Positions 60,543 to 64,000 of a DNA stretch of 64,000 nucleotides are shown piece by piece. Position 1 is the first letter of the stretch. The number at the start of each line of letters is the position of its first letter. The notes below the pieces were generated by a model, which did not search any database, was not told the origin of the DNA, and worked only from the letters and a program-made list of their open reading frames with translations. The position numbers were made by a program, and so were the translations under genes. The DNA comes from Falsiroseomonas sp051860665 (GTDB taxonomy: Bacteria > Pseudomonadota > Alphaproteobacteria > Acetobacterales > Acetobacteraceae), in the NCBI RefSeq assembly GCF_051860665.1, contig NZ_JBHYDM010000015.1, positions 1 to 64,000 of the forward strand, read 5' to 3'.

Positions 60543-60668
60543 TCTTGTCAGCCCCCCGTTTGCTTGCGGGGAAGTCTTGGCCCTTCGCGGCTGCCACGCA
60601 ACCGCCATGGCCTTGCCCCAGCCTCCGGCGCTACCTTCTTCCCAGCAGCAGCAGGAATCCCCGAACCC

Positions 60669-62342
60669 ATGCCCGATGCGGGCGGCGCCCCCCCTTCCCC
60701 GGTCACCGAAACGCGGCGCCGGCGCTGGCTCTCGCCGCTGCTGCGCCGCATCCTGCTGATGAACGCCCTGCCGCCGGCCCTGCTGGCGGCCACGCTGCTG
60801 TATCTGGACCAGTACCAGAACGGGCTGCTGGCGGCGGAGGTCGAATCGCTGCGCACCCAGGCGCGCATCTATGCCGCCGCGATCGGGGAGGCCGCGGTCA
60901 CCCCGCGCGACGACCGCACCATCCTGGTTCCCGAAGCCGCCCGCCCGCTGCTGCGCCGGCTGGTCGAACCCTCCCCCAATACCCAGGCACGGCTCTTCGA
61001 CAATACCGGCCTGCTGGTGGCGGACAGCCGGGTGCGGGAGGGGCCGGGCGGGGCCATCGTGACGGAGCCGCTGCCGCCGCCGGAGCCCCGCGGCGCCTTC
61101 GCCGGCACCGTCGCCGGCGCCTATGAGCAGCTGCTGTCCCTGCTGCCGCGCGGCGCGCCGAATGCGGTGCGGGTGGATGTGAACCCCAATGCGCCGTCCT
61201 TCGACTGGCAACCCGAATTCGGCGGCAGCAGCACCGATCGGCGGGAGGAGCTGCGCCTGGCGCTGGAAGGCGGGGTGCGTCCCTATATCCGCCGCACCGC
61301 GGAAGGCCGGCTGCTGGTCTCGGTCGCCGAGCCCGCGCGGCGCGGCGCGGCCTCCGTCGGCATCGTGCTGCTGACGCGGGAGGCGCGGGAGGTGGATGCG
61401 CGGCTGCTGGATATCCGCGTCTCCGTCCTGGCGCTGTTCTCGCTGGCGCTGATCCTGACGGTGCTGCTCTCGCTCTATCTGTCGCGCACCATCGCGACGC
61501 CGATCCTGCAGCTCGCCAAGGCCGCCGCCGCCATGCGCGAGGGCGAGGGCCGCGGCGGCAGCGTGCCCGCGCCGCTGCTGCGGCGGGAGGATGAGATCGG
61601 CGTGCTGGCGCGGGACCTGCAGACCGCGGCCCGCGCGCTCTGGGCCCGCATCGACGCCAATGAGCGCTTCGCCGCCGACGTGGCGCATGAGCTGCGCAAC
61701 CCCCTGACCAGCGTGCGTTCCGCCATCGAGACGCTGCGCCGCATCGAGGATCCCACGAAGCAGCGCCGGCTGCTGGCCATCATCTCCGACGACGCGGTGC
61801 GCATGGACCGCCTCATCAACGACATCGCCGACAGTTCGCGCGTCGATGCCGAGCTGTCCCGCACCGTCGCCACGCCGGTCGATGTCGCCCCGATCCTCGG
61901 CGCGCTGGGCGAGTTGCAGGCGGCGACGCGGGAGGAGACGGATCCGACGCTGGAGATCGAGGCACCGGCCGAGGGGCTTATCGTGCGCGGGGTGGAGGGC
62001 CGCCTGGTGCAGGTCTTCCGCAACCTGATCGGCAACGCGATCTCCTTCAGCCCGAAGGGCGGGCATGTGGTGGTGCGGGCGCGGCCGACCGGGCAGATGG
62101 TGGAATTCATCGTCGAGGATGAGGGCCCCGGCATCCCCGAGGCCAAGCTGGAATCGATCTTCGACCGCTTCTACAGCGAACGCCCGACCGGGGAGCTGTT
62201 CGGCCAGCACAGCGGGCTCGGCCTGTCGATCTCGAAGCAGATCGTGGAGGGGCTGCGCGGCCGCATCGCCGCGGAGAACCGGCGCGATGCGCAGGGCACC
62301 ATCCTCGGCGCCCGCTTCATCGTGCGCCTGCCGGCGGCGTGA
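60669..62342 (+). CDS. chvG: Sensor histidine kinase ChvG
   Basis: 557 residues. A first membrane helix (about 28-46) and a second (about 257-280) flank a periplasmic sensor of about 210 residues. HAMP follows (SRTIATPILQLAKAAAAM). The dimerisation box is FAADVAHELRNPLTS with phospho-acceptor His340, then N box NLIGNAISFS, G1 EDEGPGIPE, F box FDRFYSERP and G2 GLGLSIS. This is the partner of ChvI, sensing envelope/acid conditions. Start 60669 puts a 25-residue cytoplasmic tail before the first helix. Its separation from chvI is unusual. It is divergent from the acyl-CoA synthetase gene. Confidence 0.93.
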   Translation: MPDAGGAPPSPVTETRRRRWLSPLLRRILLMNALPPALLAATLLYLDQYQNGLLAAEVESLRTQARIYAAAIGEAAVTPRDDRTILVPEAARPLLRRLVEPSPNTQARLFDNTGLLVADSRVREGPGGAIVTEPLPPPEPRGAFAGTVAGAYEQLLSLLPRGAPNAVRVDVNPNAPSFDWQPEFGGSSTDRREELRLALEGGVRPYIRRTAEGRLLVSVAEPARRGAASVGIVLLTREAREVDARLLDIRVSVLALFSLALILTVLLSLYLSRTIATPILQLAKAAAAMREGEGRGGSVPAPLLRREDEIGVLARDLQTAARALWARIDANERFAADVAHELRNPLTSVRSAIETLRRIEDPTKQRRLLAIISDDAVRMDRLINDIADSSRVDAELSRTVATPVDVAPILGALGELQAATREETDPTLEIEAPAEGLIVRGVEGRLVQVFRNLIGNAISFSPKGGHVVVRARPTGQMVEFIVEDEGPGIPEAKLESIFDRFYSERPTGELFGQHSGLGLSISKQIVEGLRGRIAAENRRDAQGTILGARFIVRLPAA

Positions 62343-62406
62343 CAGGTGGCGGCCCGCGGATGTCATTAATGGAACAAGCGGACGGAGATCCGGGCCCTTG
62401 CCGTGA

Positions 62407-62436
62407 TTGACGTCGCTTCGTTCCAAGCGTTATCCA
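62407..62436 (+). promoter_or_regulatory. Candidate sigma-70 promoter before the O-acetylation-like genes
   Basis: In an AT-rich 145-base gap after chvG, TTGACG (62407-62412) is followed 17 bases later by a weak -10 hexamer around TTATCC/TATCCA (62430-62436). It lies about 50 bases before the next start codon. The -35 is good, the -10 only partial. Confidence 0.4.
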
Positions 62437-62487
62437 TTATCGCAGAAATAATACCTGTTGCTGCTTTTAAAACAGCGGAGACGCGCG

Positions 62488-63144
62488 ATGTCGGGTGCTC
62501 TTGCGGGGCTGTCCCTGCTCATCATTGGCGACAGCCATTTCGTCTATCCGGGTTCGCTGATCACCCATCTGCATGACCAGCTGCGGCGCGATGGCGCGAC
62601 GGTGGCCACCTACAGCGCCTGCGGCGTCGGCGCCGGCGCCTGGGTGGTGCCGCGCGACGTGCCCTGCGGCACCGCGACCCGCACCGGCAATGGCCAGATC
62701 CAGACCAACCGCACCAATACCGCGCGCAGCTTCCAGATCGACGAGCTGATCCAGCGCCACCGGCCCAATGTCGTCATCGTCGGCATCGGCGATACCATGG
62801 GCGGCTATTCGCAGCGGGAGATGCCGCGCAGCTGGATCACGGAGCAGGTGCGCACCCTGACCACGCGCTTCCAGGCCAGCAACATGCCCTGCATCTGGGT
62901 CGGCCCGACCTGGGGGACGGAAGGCGGGCCCTTCTTCAAGACCTTTGCCCGGGCCAAGGAACTGTCCGACTATCTCGCCACCCAGGTGGCGCCCTGCGCC
63001 TATATCGACAGCACCACCTTCTCCCGCCCCGGGGCCTGGCCGACCTATGACGGCCAGCACCATACGGCGGAGGGCTATGCCAATTGGGCGCGGGCGCTGA
63101 ACACGCAGATCGTCGCCACCATCAACAGCGCGCGGCGGCGCTGA
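62488..63144 (+). CDS. SGNH/GDSL-type hydrolase or acetylesterase
   Basis: 218 residues. SGNH blocks are visible: block I LLIIGDSHF with the nucleophile serine, block III VGIGDTMGG (Asp in place of the usual Asn), and block V YDGQHHTAEGYANW with the catalytic Asp/His pair. No cleaved signal peptide is evident at the chosen start (MSGALAGLSLL), although the N-terminus is hydrophobic. The gene is 4 bases before an AlgF-like gene. This suggests the protein handles acetyl groups on a polysaccharide, as SGNH-domain AlgJ/AlgX do in alginate O-acetylation. Its substrate is unknown. Confidence 0.75.
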   Translation: MSGALAGLSLLIIGDSHFVYPGSLITHLHDQLRRDGATVATYSACGVGAGAWVVPRDVPCGTATRTGNGQIQTNRTNTARSFQIDELIQRHRPNVVIVGIGDTMGGYSQREMPRSWITEQVRTLTTRFQASNMPCIWVGPTWGTEGGPFFKTFARAKELSDYLATQVAPCAYIDSTTFSRPGAWPTYDGQHHTAEGYANWARALNTQIVATINSARRR

Positions 63145-63148
63145 GGCG

Positions 63149-63832
63149 ATGCGCCGCATCCTCCTGCTTCTCGCCGCCCTGGCGGCCCTGCCCCTGGCCA
63201 GCCCCGCGCTCGCCCAGGCCCCGATGCTGTATGAGCTGCGCCTGCCGGACGGCTTCGCGCTGATCCGCTACGCCAACGGGCTGGAGGCCGCGACCGCGCT
63301 GCGCTCCGAATTCGACCTGCCGCGGGAGCTCGGCACCGAGGATGCGGCGCGGGTCTCGCGCTACTTCGTGGTGGAGAATGCGGCCGGGCGCGACCTGGAG
63401 CTGCGCATCGCCAGCGGCGGCGCCAATGCCAGCGCCACCTTCCGGGTGAACCCGAACACCTTCAACACCGTGCTGCTGCTGCGCGAGGGCGGCCGCATCG
63501 TCGCCCGGCACATCGAGGACAGCACCGAATACAACCGGCTGCGCGCGCGCCTGACCTTCTACAACGCCGCCCCCGGCTGCGCCGCCGCGACGCTGGCGCT
63601 GGACCCCAGCGGCCGCGCGGTGATCCCGGACCTCGCCTTCCCCGGCATGCAGGCCCGCACCATCACCCCCGCCGCGGCGAAGCTGCGCGCGCAATGCGGC
63701 GCGGATCGCGTCGGCCCGCTGGATCTCGGCCGGCTGGAGGCGGGGCAGCTCGCCTCTCTCTGGCTGATGGCGCCGGGTGGGCGGCCCATCCTCTTCACCT
63801 CGCGCGACCTCATCGCGCCGCCCGGCCAGTGA
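63149..63832 (+). CDS. AlgF-like periplasmic polysaccharide O-acetylation protein
   Basis: 227 residues with a signal peptide (MRRILLLLAALAALPLASPALA). The mature part resembles AlgF: LYELRLPDGFALIRYANG at the start, a central YNRLRARLTFYNAAPGCAA, and a C-terminal beta segment ending LASLWLM. AlgF is needed, with AlgI and AlgJ, to add acetyl groups to alginate in the periplasm. Here it sits between an SGNH protein and another exported protein, so a similar acetylation machine for another polymer is likely; the MBOAT AlgI-type gene is not in the window. The match is by eye and moderate. Confidence 0.65.
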   Translation: MRRILLLLAALAALPLASPALAQAPMLYELRLPDGFALIRYANGLEAATALRSEFDLPRELGTEDAARVSRYFVVENAAGRDLELRIASGGANASATFRVNPNTFNTVLLLREGGRIVARHIEDSTEYNRLRARLTFYNAAPGCAAATLALDPSGRAVIPDLAFPGMQARTITPAAAKLRAQCGADRVGPLDLGRLEAGQLASLWLMAPGGRPILFTSRDLIAPPGQ

Positions 63833-64000
63833 GGCGCCCTGCCCTGGCGCTGGCCCTGCTGGCGGCCCTGGCCGCCGGCCCGGCGCTCGCCGCCCCCGGC
63901 TGCCCGGCCCTGCCTGCCCCCCCGAACCTGCCGAGGGAGGCGGTGCCGGAGGCGATGGACTTTCCCGCCTGGCGCAGCCGCGTGGCGGAGATCGATCAGG
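63829..64000 (+). CDS. Exported protein, N-terminal part only (runs off the window edge)
   Basis: GTG at 63829 overlaps the stop of the AlgF-like gene by four bases (GTGA). The 57 codons visible encode a signal peptide rich in alanine and leucine (RRPALALALLAALAAGPALA) followed by a proline-rich region with a cysteine (APGCPALPAPP) and FPAWRSRVAEIDQ. The frame is open to the window end. Position suggests a further component of the same acetylation locus, possibly an AlgJ/AlgX-like SGNH protein, but the visible part is too short to tell. Confidence 0.6.
   Translation, partial: MRRPALALALLAALAAGPALAAPGCPALPAPPNLPREAVPEAMDFPAWRSRVAEIDQ

Noticed and set aside
60543..62426. Extension of the acyl-CoA synthetase frame to a product of about 1,166 residues
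   Set aside because: The extra part is antisense to chvG and has shadow composition; the ligase begins normally at 60542.

Overview
The window is about 64 kb of very GC-rich chromosome, densely packed with genes that often overlap by 1-4 bases (ATGA, GTGA). The content points to an alphaproteobacterium, most likely a pink-pigmented Acetobacteraceae (Roseomonas-like). The signs are a ChvI/ChvG two-component system near pckA, ATP-dependent PEP carboxykinase, TRAP and tripartite-tricarboxylate (Bug) solute receptors, HpnC/D/E squalene enzymes next to carotenoid genes, and an alphaproteobacterial REP-like repeat. The genus is an inference; no rRNA gene is present.

Layout. 1-5.9 kb: housekeeping and small metabolic genes (edge of a secreted protein, ZapE ATPase, glycosyltransferase, HAD phosphatase, prolyl aminopeptidase, a zinc-ribbon protein), plus a long inverted-repeat element. 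5.9-11.6 kb: a zinc locus with a Zur-box-like operator, a ZnuA-type binding protein and an outer-membrane barrel; then endonuclease V, a DUF423 membrane protein, an RlmM-like methyltransferase, tRNA-Leu(UAA), a REP-like element and a GNAT acetyltransferase. 11.6-21.3 kb: a minus-strand run encoding a nearly complete squalene-route C30 carotenoid pathway. It holds two CrtI/CrtN-type desaturases, an acyltransferase, a glycosyltransferase, a fused HpnC-HpnD, HpnE and an aldehyde dehydrogenase, the same set of reactions as staphyloxanthin synthesis but starting from squalene.

21.4-29.7 kb: acyl-CoA dehydrogenase and a sarcosine-oxidase-like enzyme, then a TRAP transporter with gluconolactonase, uronate-dehydrogenase-like and aldose-epimerase genes (probable uronic acid uptake and oxidation). 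30-43 kb: catabolic genes: amidase and cupin, ethanolamine ammonia-lyase (eutBC), a divergent four-gene operon with a two-subunit TPP decarboxylase and a 2-hydroxyacid dehydrogenase (possible sulfolactate/sulfopyruvate route) plus gamma-glutamyltransferase, a Bug receptor, an enoyl-CoA hydratase, and a D-tartrate dehydratase overlapping a PrpF-type isomerase. 43-48.7 kb: lipoprotein hydrolase, CHCC zinc finger, DNA polymerase I, SGNH protein, MFS transporter.

48.8-49.7 kb is a distinctly AT-richer islet with a single gene joining an AbiJ-type N-terminal region to an Mrr-like nuclease, a defence candidate. 49.9-62.3 kb: SDR, DUF2237, pckA, HugZ-like protein, chvI, then about 6 kb of unrelated genes (including a tandem pair of unrecognised paralogues) before chvG. 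62.4-64 kb: the beginning of what looks like a polysaccharide O-acetylation locus (SGNH hydrolase, AlgF-like protein, one truncated exported protein). No CRISPR array, rRNA, prophage or transposase was seen.
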